Shown here one piece after another: positions 1 through 7,491 of a stretch of DNA of 18,115 nt; the stretch's first letter is position 1; every line of letters begins with the position of its first letter. The notes beneath the pieces are model-generated. The model saw only the letters and a program-made list of their open reading frames with translations. It did no database searches and was not told the origin of the DNA. Where the stretch lies: positions 1-18,115 of the forward strand of contig JAITLE010000083.1 in the NCBI GenBank assembly GCA_031278075.1, given 5' to 3'. The translations under genes were made by a program, and so were the position numbers. This DNA comes from Bifidobacteriaceae bacterium (GTDB taxonomy: Bacteria; Actinomycetota; Actinomycetes; Actinomycetales; WQXJ01).

Positions 1-201
1 CAGCCCGAGGCTCCGCAGCCCGGGCCGCCAGGGCCCGAGCCGGCGGATGCCGAGTCGGCCGGGCCCGAATGGCCCGGGCCCGAGCGGCCGGAGCCGGAGG
101 CGGCCGGCGACGAGGACCAGGATCGCCAGCCGCCAAAATGGAAACGCTGGCTCCGGCGCGGCGCTGGGGGTCCTGGCACGGCATCGGACCCCGCCGAATA
201 G
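1..201 (+). CDS. C-terminal tail of an unidentified Pro/Glu-rich protein (5' end outside window)
   Basis: Frame 1 is open from the first base to a TAG at 199-201, giving 66 residues. The tail is rich in Pro, Glu, Gly and Ala (repeated PGPE/PEP-type patches), then has a basic aromatic patch (KWKRWLRR) and a short polar end. No domain is recognisable; such tails are common on actinobacterial membrane-associated or secreted proteins, but that is only analogy. The same frame continues without another stop from 202 to a TAA at 301, through an 18-bp repeat encoding an Ala/Asn/Lys/Asp-rich stretch, so the amber codon may have shortened a longer protein. The alternative is that this compositionally biased frame is open by chance. 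Confidence 0.5.
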   Translation, partial: QPEAPQPGPPGPEPADAESAGPEWPGPERPEPEAAGDEDQDRQPPKWKRWLRRGAGGPGTASDPAE

Positions 202-210
202 GCTTTAGCC

Positions 211-273
211 GCCAACAATGCCGACAATGCCAACAAGGCCGACAAAGCCAACAAGGCCGACAAAGCCAACAAC
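211..273 (+). repeat. 18-bp tandem repeat, 3.5 copies
   Basis: Two perfect copies of GCCAACAAGGCCGACAAA (229-246 and 247-264) are preceded by a diverged copy (211-228) and followed by a half copy (265-273). In the frame of the upstream coding tail it reads ANKADK units; it lies after that frame's TAG. A period divisible by three is what is expected if the repeat grew inside a translated sequence. It sits between the upstream gene and the phosphofructokinase start. Confidence 0.85.
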
Positions 274-334
274 GGCGGCGACCAACGCCGCGGCGACGAA
301 TAACAACAATCAGTATCAATCAGTAGGAGAACCA

Positions 335-1537
335 ATGACTGTCAACCGCGTGGCCATCTTGACCGCGGGCGGTTTCGCGCCCTGCCTGTCCGCCGCCATC
401 GGCGGCCTGATCGAGCGCTACACCGACTTGACGCCGGACACAGAAATCCTGATCTACCAGTACGGTTACTACGGGCTCCTGCGGGGCGACTCCTACCTGG
501 TGAACGAGGAGGCGCGGGCCAAGGCCGGCGTCCTGCAGCGCTACGGCGGCAGCCCCATCGGCAACTCGCGCGTCAAACTGACCAACGCGGCGGACCTGGT
601 GCGCCGGGGCCTGGTCGAGGCGGGCCAGGACCCGCTGGCGGTGGCCGCCGAGCGGCTGCGGGCGGACGGGGTCGACGTGCTCCACACCATCGGCGGCGAC
701 GACACCAACACCACCGCCGCCGATCTGGCCGCCTACCTGCGGGAACACGATTACGGCCTGACCGTGGTGGGCCTGCCCAAGACGATCGACAACGACGTGG
801 TGCCGATCAAGCAGTCCCTGGGGGCGTGGACTGCGGCCGAGCAGACGTCGCTGTTCGCGCAAAACATCATCGGGGAGCACCGCTCAAACCCGCGCATGCT
901 CATCATCCACGAGGTCATGGGGCGCAACTGCGGCTGGCTGACGGCCGCCGCCGCCACCGAATACCGGCGCTGGCTGGGCGAGCAGGAGTGGAACCCGGCG
1001 CTGGGGTTGACCAAGGAGCGCTGGGACATCCACGGCGTTTACATCCCCGAACTGGAGTTGGACCTGGACGCCGAGTCGGCGCGCCTGCGCGCCGTCATGG
1101 ACCGGATCGGCAACGTCAACGTCTTCCTGTCCGAGGGCGCCGGCATTGAGACGATCGTCCATGAGATGGAGGTCTCCGGACAGGAGGTCCTGCGCGATCC
1201 GTTCGGTCACGTCAAACTGGACACGATCAACCCCGGCAGCTGGTACGCCCGCGAGTTCGCGGAGCGGATGGGCGCGCTGAAGACGATGGTCCAGAAGTCC
1301 GGCTACTTCTCGCGCTCGGCCCGCGCCAATGAGCGCGATCTGCTGTTGATCCGCTCGATGACCGACCTGGCGGTCGATTGCGCCCTGGCAGGCGTCTCCG
1401 GGGTGATCGGCCATGACGAGGGCCACGGCGACACGCTGCGCGCCATCGAGTTCGAACGCATCAAGGGCGGCAAGGCCTTCGACGTCAACAAGCCGTGGTT
1501 CCAAGACCTGCTGGACGGCATCGGCCAACCCCACTGA
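335..1537 (+). CDS. pfp: Pyrophosphate-dependent 6-phosphofructokinase
   Basis: Cytoplasmic glycolytic enzyme that interconverts fructose 6-phosphate and fructose 1,6-bisphosphate. The 400-residue product has the PFK fold motifs in order: an N-terminal LTAGGFAPC nucleotide/PPi loop (residues 9-17), GGDDTN (120-125), PKTIDND (148-154, with catalytic Asp152) and MGR (195-197). The second Asp of GGDD, where ATP enzymes have Gly, and the Lys of PKTIDND are the established marks of PPi rather than ATP use; that type is well known in actinomycetes. The reading frame is open from 218, but ATG335 is chosen because it has an AGGAG site six bases upstream and opens directly on the conserved domain, while the 39 residues before it are low-complexity repeat translation. 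It converges with the oxidoreductase gene at 1618-2592. Nothing ties it functionally to the sugar locus beyond general glycolysis. Confidence 0.93.
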   Translation: MTVNRVAILTAGGFAPCLSAAIGGLIERYTDLTPDTEILIYQYGYYGLLRGDSYLVNEEARAKAGVLQRYGGSPIGNSRVKLTNAADLVRRGLVEAGQDPLAVAAERLRADGVDVLHTIGGDDTNTTAADLAAYLREHDYGLTVVGLPKTIDNDVVPIKQSLGAWTAAEQTSLFAQNIIGEHRSNPRMLIIHEVMGRNCGWLTAAAATEYRRWLGEQEWNPALGLTKERWDIHGVYIPELELDLDAESARLRAVMDRIGNVNVFLSEGAGIETIVHEMEVSGQEVLRDPFGHVKLDTINPGSWYAREFAERMGALKTMVQKSGYFSRSARANERDLLLIRSMTDLAVDCALAGVSGVIGHDEGHGDTLRAIEFERIKGGKAFDVNKPWFQDLLDGIGQPH

Positions 1538-1555
1538 CCGGCAACGGCCGGGACA

Positions 1556-1600
1556 GCCGGGATTGCCCGATGCCGCCGGGCCGCCAACGCTCCGCCGCCC
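1556..1600 (+). repeat. Dispersed intergenic repeat, copy A
   Basis: The segment begins GCCGGGATTGCCCGATGCCG and ends CGCTCCGCCGCCC. A near-identical element (copy B, 14739-14785) starts with the same 20 bases bar one and ends with the same 13 bases bar one, with a variable middle. Both copies lie just after a stop codon on the + strand (19 and 17 bases downstream). A 6-bp inverted repeat CCGGGC/GCCCGG (1576-1581 and 1597-1602) overlaps the end of this copy, so it may form a hairpin between the convergent genes, but there is no T-run. Confidence 0.7.
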
Positions 1601-1617
1601 GGTTCCGTTCCCGCTGG

Positions 1618-2592
1618 TCAGGCGGCCTGTGCTGACGGCGGACGGGTTTCGAGCCGGTGGATGATCCGCTCGGCGGCGATCGACCCGCGGCGGAACCGAT
1701 GGCGGACATCGCCTGAGCGGCACAGCCGGATGAAGGCCGAGATCTCATGGTGGAGCGTGTCGCGCGCCTGTTTGGGGAGACCGTCCAGCACCGGCTGACT
1801 GGCGCCGGCCGTGGTGACGAGATCGACCCGTGCCGGGTTGGCCACGTGGTCTATCATCAAGCTGGCGTCCTCGCCCTGGATGAAGCTGCCCCCGGTTGAC
1901 TGGGTGACCTTGGACCAGGCGCAGGTCACAGTCATGGCGTCATATGACAGCAGGGCGTTGCCGCCAGCCTCGAACCCGTTGTCGAGCGTGTATGAGGCGC
2001 CGAACACATCGAGCGGCTCGGCAAAGAGTTCCAGGCACGGGTGGATGCAATAGACGCCCAGGTCGCGGAGGGCCGAGTTGCCGCTGGCCGGATCGAGCGC
2101 GCGGGGGGCGAGGCCGCGTCGGTAGGCGGGGTAGCGCGAGGAATACTGGCACATCTCGAAGTGTGCCCATCTGATCACGCCCAGGCGGCGCACGGCCGCC
2201 CTGATCAGCTCGTAGGCCGGGTCGTGCACCGGGCGGACCGCCTCAAGGAGCACGCGCCGGTTGTCCTCGGCTTTAGCGAACAGGGCTTCGACCTGGGCGG
2301 GCGAGCGGGCCAGGGTCTTCTCGCAGAGGACGTGTTTGCCGGCCTCGAGGGCTGTGACCACATGGTCGAAGTGGGCGCCGATGGGGCTGGCGACGTAGAT
2401 GGCGTCGAGGTCGTCCATCCGCGCCAGCCGTTCGACGCCGACCGTCGCCGCCTCAAGCCCATGACGGGCCGCGAACTCGCGGCCCTTGGCGGAGTCGCGC
2501 GAACTGACCGCGACCGGGGTGCCGCCGGCCTGGCGGCAGGCGGCCACGAACCAGTCCGAGATGGCACCGGTCCCGACCACTCCGAATCTCAT
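1618..2592 (-). CDS. Gfo/Idh/MocA-family oxidoreductase, dihydrodiol-dehydrogenase-like branch
   Basis: NAD(P)-dependent sugar or polyol oxidoreductase of 324 residues. The N-terminal Rossmann domain opens with GVVGTGAIS, and the family lysine is in EKT (Lys92; the usual motif is EKP). The second motif is DLGVYC (Asp177-Tyr181), which has Tyr where most family members have DxGxHxxD; this resembles dimeric dihydrodiol dehydrogenase and related sugar enzymes. An AGGAGG site eight bases before the ATG fixes the start. It is the last gene of the leftward operon, 27 bases after the activase, so it probably handles a substrate or product of the glycyl radical enzyme; that is inference from position. 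It is one of three Gfo/Idh enzymes here, each with a different catalytic motif. The exact substrate is unknown. Confidence 0.88.
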   Translation of the reverse strand: MRFGVVGTGAISDWFVAACRQAGGTPVAVSSRDSAKGREFAARHGLEAATVGVERLARMDDLDAIYVASPIGAHFDHVVTALEAGKHVLCEKTLARSPAQVEALFAKAEDNRRVLLEAVRPVHDPAYELIRAAVRRLGVIRWAHFEMCQYSSRYPAYRRGLAPRALDPASGNSALRDLGVYCIHPCLELFAEPLDVFGASYTLDNGFEAGGNALLSYDAMTVTCAWSKVTQSTGGSFIQGEDASLMIDHVANPARVDLVTTAGASQPVLDGLPKQARDTLHHEISAFIRLCRSGDVRHRFRRGSIAAERIIHRLETRPPSAQAA

Positions 2593-2619
2593 GGGCTGGT
2601 CCTCCTGACCGTCAGCGCC

Positions 2620-3420
2620 TCAGGACGCCACTTTGGCGTCGATCCCGCACAGGATCAGCTCGTCGCGGAAGGCCAAGAGTTGATCGTCCGTCAGTGACGG
2701 CACGCCGCGAAAAGCGTACTCCCGATTCAAGTCGTCGTACTTGCCTTTGCCGTATTGGTGGAAGGCCAGCAGTTCGACGCTTCCGATGCCGTGTTTCGAG
2801 AACAGTTCGGCGAACGACTTCGCGTCGTCACGGCTGTCGTTGACGCCGGGGATGACTGGCACGCGGAAGACGTGCGCCGTCGCTGAGCGCGCCAGGTAGG
2901 CCGCGTTCTGGAGGATCAGGCGCAGCGGCGCGCGGGTGACCTGCCGGTGCCGAGTCGAGTCGTGGTGTTTGATGTCCATCAGGACCAGGTCGAGTTGGTC
3001 TGCGAGCCGGTTGAAGACCGCCGGCGGGGCGGCGCCGGAGGTCTCTCCGACAACGCTCAGGCCGCCCTCGTGGGCGAGCCGTATGAGCGTGGCCGCGAAG
3101 TCGGGCTGGGTCATGAATTCGCCGCCGCTCAAGGTCAGGCCGCCGCCGCTGTGCCGGTAGTAGTCGATGTCGCGGAGCGCCACGGCCATCACCTCCGGCG
3201 CGGACATCCACCGCCCCACGGTGACCGGGCTTCGGCTTGCGCGGTCCCACATCGACTCCGGGCGTCGGTATTGTGACTCAGGGTTGCAGCACCAGGCGCA
3301 GCGAAGCGGGCATCCTTTCAGAAAGACGCAGGTGCGGATGCCCGGCCCGTCGTCGATCGAGAAACGCTGGATGTCGAAGATCAAACCCAGCTCGCTGGTG
3401 CCGTTGGCTTGCTGGTTCAT
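2620..3420 (-). CDS. Glycyl radical enzyme activase (radical SAM)
   Basis: Radical SAM enzyme of 266 residues that installs the glycyl radical on the enzyme encoded just upstream, using S-adenosylmethionine and a 4Fe-4S cluster. The cluster motif CX3CX2C is Cys37, Cys41, Cys44 in GCPLRCAWCCNPES, and the SAM-binding SGGE is at 98-101. The reading frame continues 137 codons further upstream, but the real start is the ATG that overlaps the GRE stop as ATGA, which gives an N-terminus (LIFDIQRFSIDDGPGIRT) typical of the family. The WCxNPE signature belongs to activases that normally carry a ferredoxin-like insert with eight extra cysteines; here only about 25 residues (roughly 50-75) stand in that place and they contain no cysteine, so both extra clusters are absent. 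Translation is probably coupled to the GRE. Confidence 0.93.
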   Translation of the reverse strand: MNQQANGTSELGLIFDIQRFSIDDGPGIRTCVFLKGCPLRCAWCCNPESQYRRPESMWDRASRSPVTVGRWMSAPEVMAVALRDIDYYRHSGGGLTLSGGEFMTQPDFAATLIRLAHEGGLSVVGETSGAAPPAVFNRLADQLDLVLMDIKHHDSTRHRQVTRAPLRLILQNAAYLARSATAHVFRVPVIPGVNDSRDDAKSFAELFSKHGIGSVELLAFHQYGKGKYDDLNREYAFRGVPSLTDDQLLAFRDELILCGIDAKVAS

Positions 3421-5765
3421 CGACCATAAAGCTCGCGGCTGATGATCTCGTCCTGCACGTCGCGGTCCAGGTTCACGAACACAGCGCTGAAGCCGGACAC
3501 GCGAACGATCAGATCCGGGTACTTCTCGGGGTGCTTTTGGGCGTCCTCGAGGACGCCCGAATCGACCACCGTCACCATCAGGTGACAGCCGCCCTTGTCG
3601 AAGTAGGTCTCGATGAGGCCTTTCACCTTGGCCCGTTTCCGGTTGAACATGGTCGGCGTGAACTTGATGTTCTGGACGGCTCCGCCGTGATAGCGGGCGT
3701 CGAACCGGGTGAGCGAATTCAGCAGGGCAGTCGGGCCGGCCCGGCCGGCGCCGCCTTGGGGGTTGTTGGCCGGGTTCATGAACTTGCCCGCCGGCCGGCC
3801 GTCGGGGGAGGCGGCGGTGCGCCGGCCCCATTCGGTGTTGGTCTGGTTGTTGGAGATGACGATCAGGAAATAGTCCATGCCGCGCTCGAGCCCGCGCCGC
3901 CGGTTGCCTTTGGCGACGTATTCGTAGAGGTCGTTGGCCAATTCGTCAACGTCGTCGATGTCGTTGCCGTACTTGGGGCATTCGCGCAACTGGCGTTGCA
4001 GAGCTTCGAAGCCGACGAAGTTCGCGCTGATAGCGTCGCGCAGCTCCGCGAGGGTGGTTCGGCCTTCGTCGTAGACGAGCCGCTTGATGGCGTGGAGGGA
4101 GTCCGAGGCGTTGATGTTGCCGTAGGTCTCGTTGGTGCCGCCGAGGTAGCGGATGCCGCCGTCCAAGATGCTGCGGCCGCGTTCGACGCAGTCATTCATC
4201 CACAGACTGCCGAAGATGAACGAGACTTCGCGGTTCATCAGTTCGTAGCCGCGGATTTGGGCGTCCGCCCCGAGGTCGAGGTAGTAGTCGAGCAGCGCCT
4301 TGTATTGGTCGTAGAACTCCTCGAACGTGCGCAGCAAAGGCGGCGGGACCATCTTGACGGGGCCGGCCTTGTAAAGGCCGTCCATCGGGTCAATGCCGCC
4401 GTTCAAGGCGATGGTCAGGATCTTCAGCAGGTTGATGAGGACGTTCGGCGTGCCGATGCTTTGACCTTGGATGACGAATTCGCCGCAGCCGAACGGCACG
4501 TATTGCTCCGCCGCCGTCTTTGGCAGACGCATGCCATACATGACCGCCGGGACGTTGACGTCATCGTTGTAGAGGGTCGGGTAGGTGGCGCCGGCGCCGA
4601 TGGCGTCAAGGGCCGCGTCCATGATGTCGGCCGGCGTCTCCTTGTTGAAGCGGAGCGTGAACTGCGGCTCGACATAGCGGCACTGCCGGGTGACCTCGAT
4701 GGCGAGCCTGGCGAAGGCGTCCGCGGCTTCCGGGTTGCGCCTGCCCGCGCCGCCGACGATTATTCGTCCGTTGACGGTGGTGCGGCGGTTCTCGATCATG
4801 GTCCACAGGGAGACCAGGTATTCGCGCGCGTCGTCTTGGGTTATGACGCCATCGGCGATGTCGCGCACCAGGTATGGTCCCAGGTAATCGTCGAGGCGGC
4901 CGTAGTTGATGCACCCGGCCAGCACCGCGAACAGCCAAGCCTGCTGGATGGCTTGGTGGAGGGTCTGGGCCGGGCCTCGCCGGATTTGGCGCAAGGAGCT
5001 GGCGATGGTTGCGAGCCGGCGGCGCTCGGGGCCGCAGGCTCCGCCGGCGATGGCGGACGCGATCTCATCGAGATAGAAGTCGACCACCTGCTCGTAGATG
5101 TCGAGCGCCTCGCCGCAGGCGGCCAGGAACTCGTTTCCCGGGTCGGCTTTCAGGCGACGGCGCAGGCGGTCGCGCATGCCGCTCGGTCCCAGCCTGAGCA
5201 TGGTCGGGTAGTCGAGCATCACCCCTGACAAGCGCGCGGTGGCCATCAGCGGGAAGTCCGGATCGATGAACCGGCCGACAGTCGTCTCGGTGAGCACGTC
5301 GGCGCAGTAGAGCGCCTTGGTGTCATGCTCCGACCAATACTCGTACATGGCGTCGACGCGGTCTTGGTCCTGAAGCTCAGAGAACTGCTGCTTGAAAATC
5401 TCAAGCTGATCGAAGACGCAGTAGTGCCCAACGCCACCGACAGATGTGACGCAGCCGAACCCGATCGGCAGGGCGTCAAGGCGTCCGGCGAACCAGTCGC
5501 CGTCTTCGACGCGTCGGAACAACGCCGGATACAGGACCCGCAGGCAGTTGATCTCGCGCCGCTCCTTGGTCAACGGCAGCGACTCGCGGTGGACCCGTGT
5601 GTACGTTTCCATCAGCTCTAGCTGCTGCGGCGCCGTCAGCTCTGGGGGCAGCTTTTTCGAGACCTCCACGTTCTGCGCGCCGGCGGCCTTCGGCCTGGGG
5701 CGCTGGGCGCGGGCGGGCGCCGGGGCGGTCTTGGTCTGAGCGGTGGCCCGGCTAGACATTGGCAT
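3417..5765 (-). CDS. Glycyl radical enzyme (PFL-like C-O lyase/dehydratase), substrate unknown
   Basis: Anaerobic radical enzyme of 782 residues, a normal length for the family. The glycyl loop near the C-terminus reads RVSGF with radical Gly758. The thiyl Cys is Cys427 in PFGCGEF, followed two residues on by Glu429; this Cys-x-Glu pair is the arrangement of glycerol dehydratase-, choline lyase- and hydroxyproline dehydratase-type GREs, whereas true pyruvate formate-lyase has adjacent cysteines. The middle shows NYGRLDDYLGPY and EPQFTLRF family blocks. The first ~40 residues are an Ala/Pro/Lys/Arg-rich extension. ATG5765, with GGAG five bases before it, overlaps the NanE-like gene by 14 bases; an in-frame ATG two codons on is an alternative. 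The stop overlaps the activase start. It lies in an operon with sugar enzymes opposite a sugar ABC transporter, so a sugar or polyol phosphate substrate is likely. Substrate assignment needs biochemistry. Confidence 0.92.
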   Translation of the reverse strand: MPMSSRATAQTKTAPAPARAQRPRPKAAGAQNVEVSKKLPPELTAPQQLELMETYTRVHRESLPLTKERREINCLRVLYPALFRRVEDGDWFAGRLDALPIGFGCVTSVGGVGHYCVFDQLEIFKQQFSELQDQDRVDAMYEYWSEHDTKALYCADVLTETTVGRFIDPDFPLMATARLSGVMLDYPTMLRLGPSGMRDRLRRRLKADPGNEFLAACGEALDIYEQVVDFYLDEIASAIAGGACGPERRRLATIASSLRQIRRGPAQTLHQAIQQAWLFAVLAGCINYGRLDDYLGPYLVRDIADGVITQDDAREYLVSLWTMIENRRTTVNGRIIVGGAGRRNPEAADAFARLAIEVTRQCRYVEPQFTLRFNKETPADIMDAALDAIGAGATYPTLYNDDVNVPAVMYGMRLPKTAAEQYVPFGCGEFVIQGQSIGTPNVLINLLKILTIALNGGIDPMDGLYKAGPVKMVPPPLLRTFEEFYDQYKALLDYYLDLGADAQIRGYELMNREVSFIFGSLWMNDCVERGRSILDGGIRYLGGTNETYGNINASDSLHAIKRLVYDEGRTTLAELRDAISANFVGFEALQRQLRECPKYGNDIDDVDELANDLYEYVAKGNRRRGLERGMDYFLIVISNNQTNTEWGRRTAASPDGRPAGKFMNPANNPQGGAGRAGPTALLNSLTRFDARYHGGAVQNIKFTPTMFNRKRAKVKGLIETYFDKGGCHLMVTVVDSGVLEDAQKHPEKYPDLIVRVSGFSAVFVNLDRDVQDEIISRELYGR

Positions 5766-6507
5766 GGCTGCTCCGCTCGGCCTGGCGCCAGTCGTCTTGG
5801 AAACGTCCGATCAGATCGGTGAAGCGCTTGGTCGTCAGGTGCGGCCGGGTGATGGCCGAACCCACCACAACTGCGTGGGCGCCAAGGTAGAGGGCCTTCA
5901 TGGCGTCTTCGGGGGTGTAGACGTGGCCCTCCATGACGACGCAGCTGCGGTGGCCGAGTTCGCGGCACATGCGTGCGAACTCGCGGTAATCGGCATCCTC
6001 GATTAGGCGGGTCTGCTCGGTGTAACCACGCAGTGTCGGTCCCACGATTTCCGCGCCCAGGTCGACCGCGTGAGCCGCCTCGTCAAAATTCGAGACGTCG
6101 GCGAAGATGACGGCCTCGGGGATCGCCCGCTTGACTCGCTCGAGCAGCGTCCAGGCGGGCTCGCCATCGGCGTTCAACTGATCGGTGCAGTCGAGCGCGA
6201 TGATCTCCGCCCCCGCTTCCCACACCTGCTTGGCGGCGTCGAGCGTGGGGGTTATGAACACGTCGGTGCCGGGCGACCAAATCTTGTACAGCCCGATCAG
6301 CGGCAGGTCGACCGCCGCCTTGATCCTGCGGATCTGCTCCGGGGTGTTGGCGCGGATGCCGACCGCGCCCCCCCAACGGGCCGCTTGAGCCATCTTTGTG
6401 ACCAGGTCGTCCGTGTAGATCGGATCGTCACGATGCGCCTGACAGGAGACGATCAGTCCTCGCAGCGAATCGAGCAGAGCTTGCTTGCCGGTTTCTGGCG
6501 CGTTCAC
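5752..6507 (-). CDS. NanE-like sugar-6-phosphate 2-epimerase (TIM barrel)
   Basis: The 251-residue protein matches the family of N-acetylmannosamine-6-phosphate 2-epimerase (NanE) over its length: GLIVSCQA near the N-terminus, GIRAN with Arg52, IGLYK with Lys75, FITPT, ADVSN with Asp137, GYT, EG with Glu193, and VGSAITRP with Arg221. These match the established NanE set of Arg, Lys, Asp, Glu and phosphate-binding Arg. It departs from the usual motifs at ALDCTDQLNADG (normally ALDAT then RxRP), VGPTLRGYT (normally VGTTLSGYT) and EGH (normally EGR), so the C2 substituent may not be N-acetyl. The GTG start directly follows the regulator's TAG, with AGGAGG upstream inside that gene. There is no sialic acid lyase, deacetylase or deaminase nearby, which argues against sialic acid use. 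An epimerase role is likely; the exact substrate is open. Confidence 0.85.
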   Translation of the reverse strand: MNAPETGKQALLDSLRGLIVSCQAHRDDPIYTDDLVTKMAQAARWGGAVGIRANTPEQIRRIKAAVDLPLIGLYKIWSPGTDVFITPTLDAAKQVWEAGAEIIALDCTDQLNADGEPAWTLLERVKRAIPEAVIFADVSNFDEAAHAVDLGAEIVGPTLRGYTEQTRLIEDADYREFARMCRELGHRSCVVMEGHVYTPEDAMKALYLGAHAVVVGSAITRPHLTTKRFTDLIGRFQDDWRQAERSSHANV

Positions 6508-7293
6508 CTACGGTGCCTCCTGGGCTTGGTCGGGGCTGTCCACAAGGGTGAAGTTGTCCGGCGCGGGCTGTCCTCCGGGGATGCGGTTGACGAAGACGCG
6601 GTCAAAATCGTCGAGCATGGCGTAGCGGCAGACCCCTGTGTAGTCGAACTTGGTGTCATCTATCAACAGGACGGCTCGCTTGGCGCGCTCCAGCACGCTT
6701 CGCTTGATCTCGCCGATTTGATATTCGCTGACGAAGACCTCGCCTAGCTCCAAGTCGACTCCGTTGGCGCCCAGAATGGCGAGGTCGAAGCGGAAATCTC
6801 TGATCTCCCGAATCGATATGGCGCCCATCGTGGCCTGATATCTGGCGTCATACGATCCGCCCAACAGGTACGACTCGAGCTGCGCGCCGGCCAGGCGCGT
6901 GACCACCGCCACAGAGTTCGTCACAATGATGACGCGCTTCTCCGCGAGCCCGGGCAGGAGGAACAGCGGCGTTGAGCCGGTGTCTATGAACACCAGGTCT
7001 CCGTCGCGGACCTCGTTCAGGGCGGCGGCGGCCACCATGCGTTTGGCTGGCGCGTTGCGGTCGAGTTTGGCGTCCAGCGCCGACTCGTTGAAGCTCGACA
7101 TGATTGTGTCCGAGTGCGGACGCGTCGCCCCGCCGAATTGGCGCTCGATCTCACCGCGGGCCGCCAGGTCGCGCAGGTCGCGCTGAACGGTCGAACGCGA
7201 GCACCCCAATTCGTTGGCCAGGCTGGCGGCTGAAATGGCGGGACGAAGACGCAGCTTTCCCAGGATGTAGTTCTGTCGCTCCCTGGCCAGCAC
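6508..7293 (-). CDS. DeoR-family transcriptional regulator of the sugar locus
   Basis: About 261 residues. An N-terminal winged helix (ISAASLANELGCSRSTVQRDLRDLAARGEIERQFGG region) is followed by a DeoR C-terminal sensor domain with IDTGSTP, IIVTNS, LLGGSY and LLIDDTKFD, the phospho-sugar-binding type. GTG7293 is chosen because GGGAGG lies six bases upstream and the protein then begins LARERQNYILGKL as DeoR proteins do. The frame stays open to a TTG at 7389, which would add 32 unconserved residues. It is first in the leftward operon, abuts the epimerase, and faces the transporter operon across the region with the phased GATT repeats. By family precedent it represses both operons until a sugar phosphate is bound; that role is inferred. 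Confidence 0.9.
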   Translation of the reverse strand: MLARERQNYILGKLRLRPAISAASLANELGCSRSTVQRDLRDLAARGEIERQFGGATRPHSDTIMSSFNESALDAKLDRNAPAKRMVAAAALNEVRDGDLVFIDTGSTPLFLLPGLAEKRVIIVTNSVAVVTRLAGAQLESYLLGGSYDARYQATMGAISIREIRDFRFDLAILGANGVDLELGEVFVSEYQIGEIKRSVLERAKRAVLLIDDTKFDYTGVCRYAMLDDFDRVFVNRIPGGQPAPDNFTLVDSPDQAQEAP

Positions 7294-7408
7294 AGCTGCC
7301 TCCCTAGACGGTTCCCGCCGCGCCCGTGCGGCACGGCCAACCACGAGACTAGTGGATTCCAAGCCGACCGGCAAGCCAGACTGGATCAAAGATGGTCATA
7401 CCCGGTCG

Positions 7409-7444
7409 GATTATGAACAGGATTGACACACCGATTGAACAAGT
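7409..7444. promoter_or_regulatory. Candidate DeoR operator: three direct repeats at 12-bp phase
   Basis: GATT begins exactly at 7409, 7421 and 7433, in the units GATTATGAACAG, GATTGACACACC and GATTGAACAAGT. DeoR-family repressors often bind short direct repeats, and the adjacent gene encodes one. The middle repeat contains the rightward -35 hexamer, and the first overlaps the candidate leftward -10, so occupation would block both operons. The repeat is plain in the sequence; the binding is inferred. Confidence 0.5.
7410..7439 (-). promoter_or_regulatory. Possible promoter for the regulator/GRE operon
   Basis: On the minus strand CATAAT (7415-7410) differs from the -10 consensus by one base, with a weak TTCAAT -35 (7439-7434) 18 bases upstream. 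It would start transcription near 7403, about 110 bases before the chosen GTG of the regulator. It lies face to face with the rightward promoter on the same GATT repeats. Confidence 0.3.
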
Positions 7445-7452
7445 CGTACCAT
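7423..7452 (+). promoter_or_regulatory. Sigma-70-type promoter for the transporter operon
   Basis: A perfect TTGACA at 7423-7428 is followed after 18 bases by TACCAT (7447-7452), which keeps the TA---T of the -10 consensus. Transcription would begin near 7459 and give a leader of about 160 bases before the lipoprotein gene. This is the best promoter match in the region. Confidence 0.55.
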
Positions 7453-7491
7453 GGCGTGTCAACGTCTCAGGACAACTGCGGAGGAGCGGGA

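Noticed and set aside
1538..1617. Strong bidirectional terminator between convergent genes
   Set aside because: Only short GC inverted repeats without T-runs; not enough to call beyond the repeat element listed.
3237..5228. 663-codon open frame on the + strand
   Set aside because: It lies opposite the activase and GRE genes, has Val/Ala/Gly/Asp-biased low-information translation and no domain; a typical antisense shadow in GC-rich DNA.
3417..5765. Annotation as pyruvate formate-lyase
   Set aside because: It has a single Cys in GCGE with the following Glu, not the adjacent cysteines of pyruvate formate-lyase.
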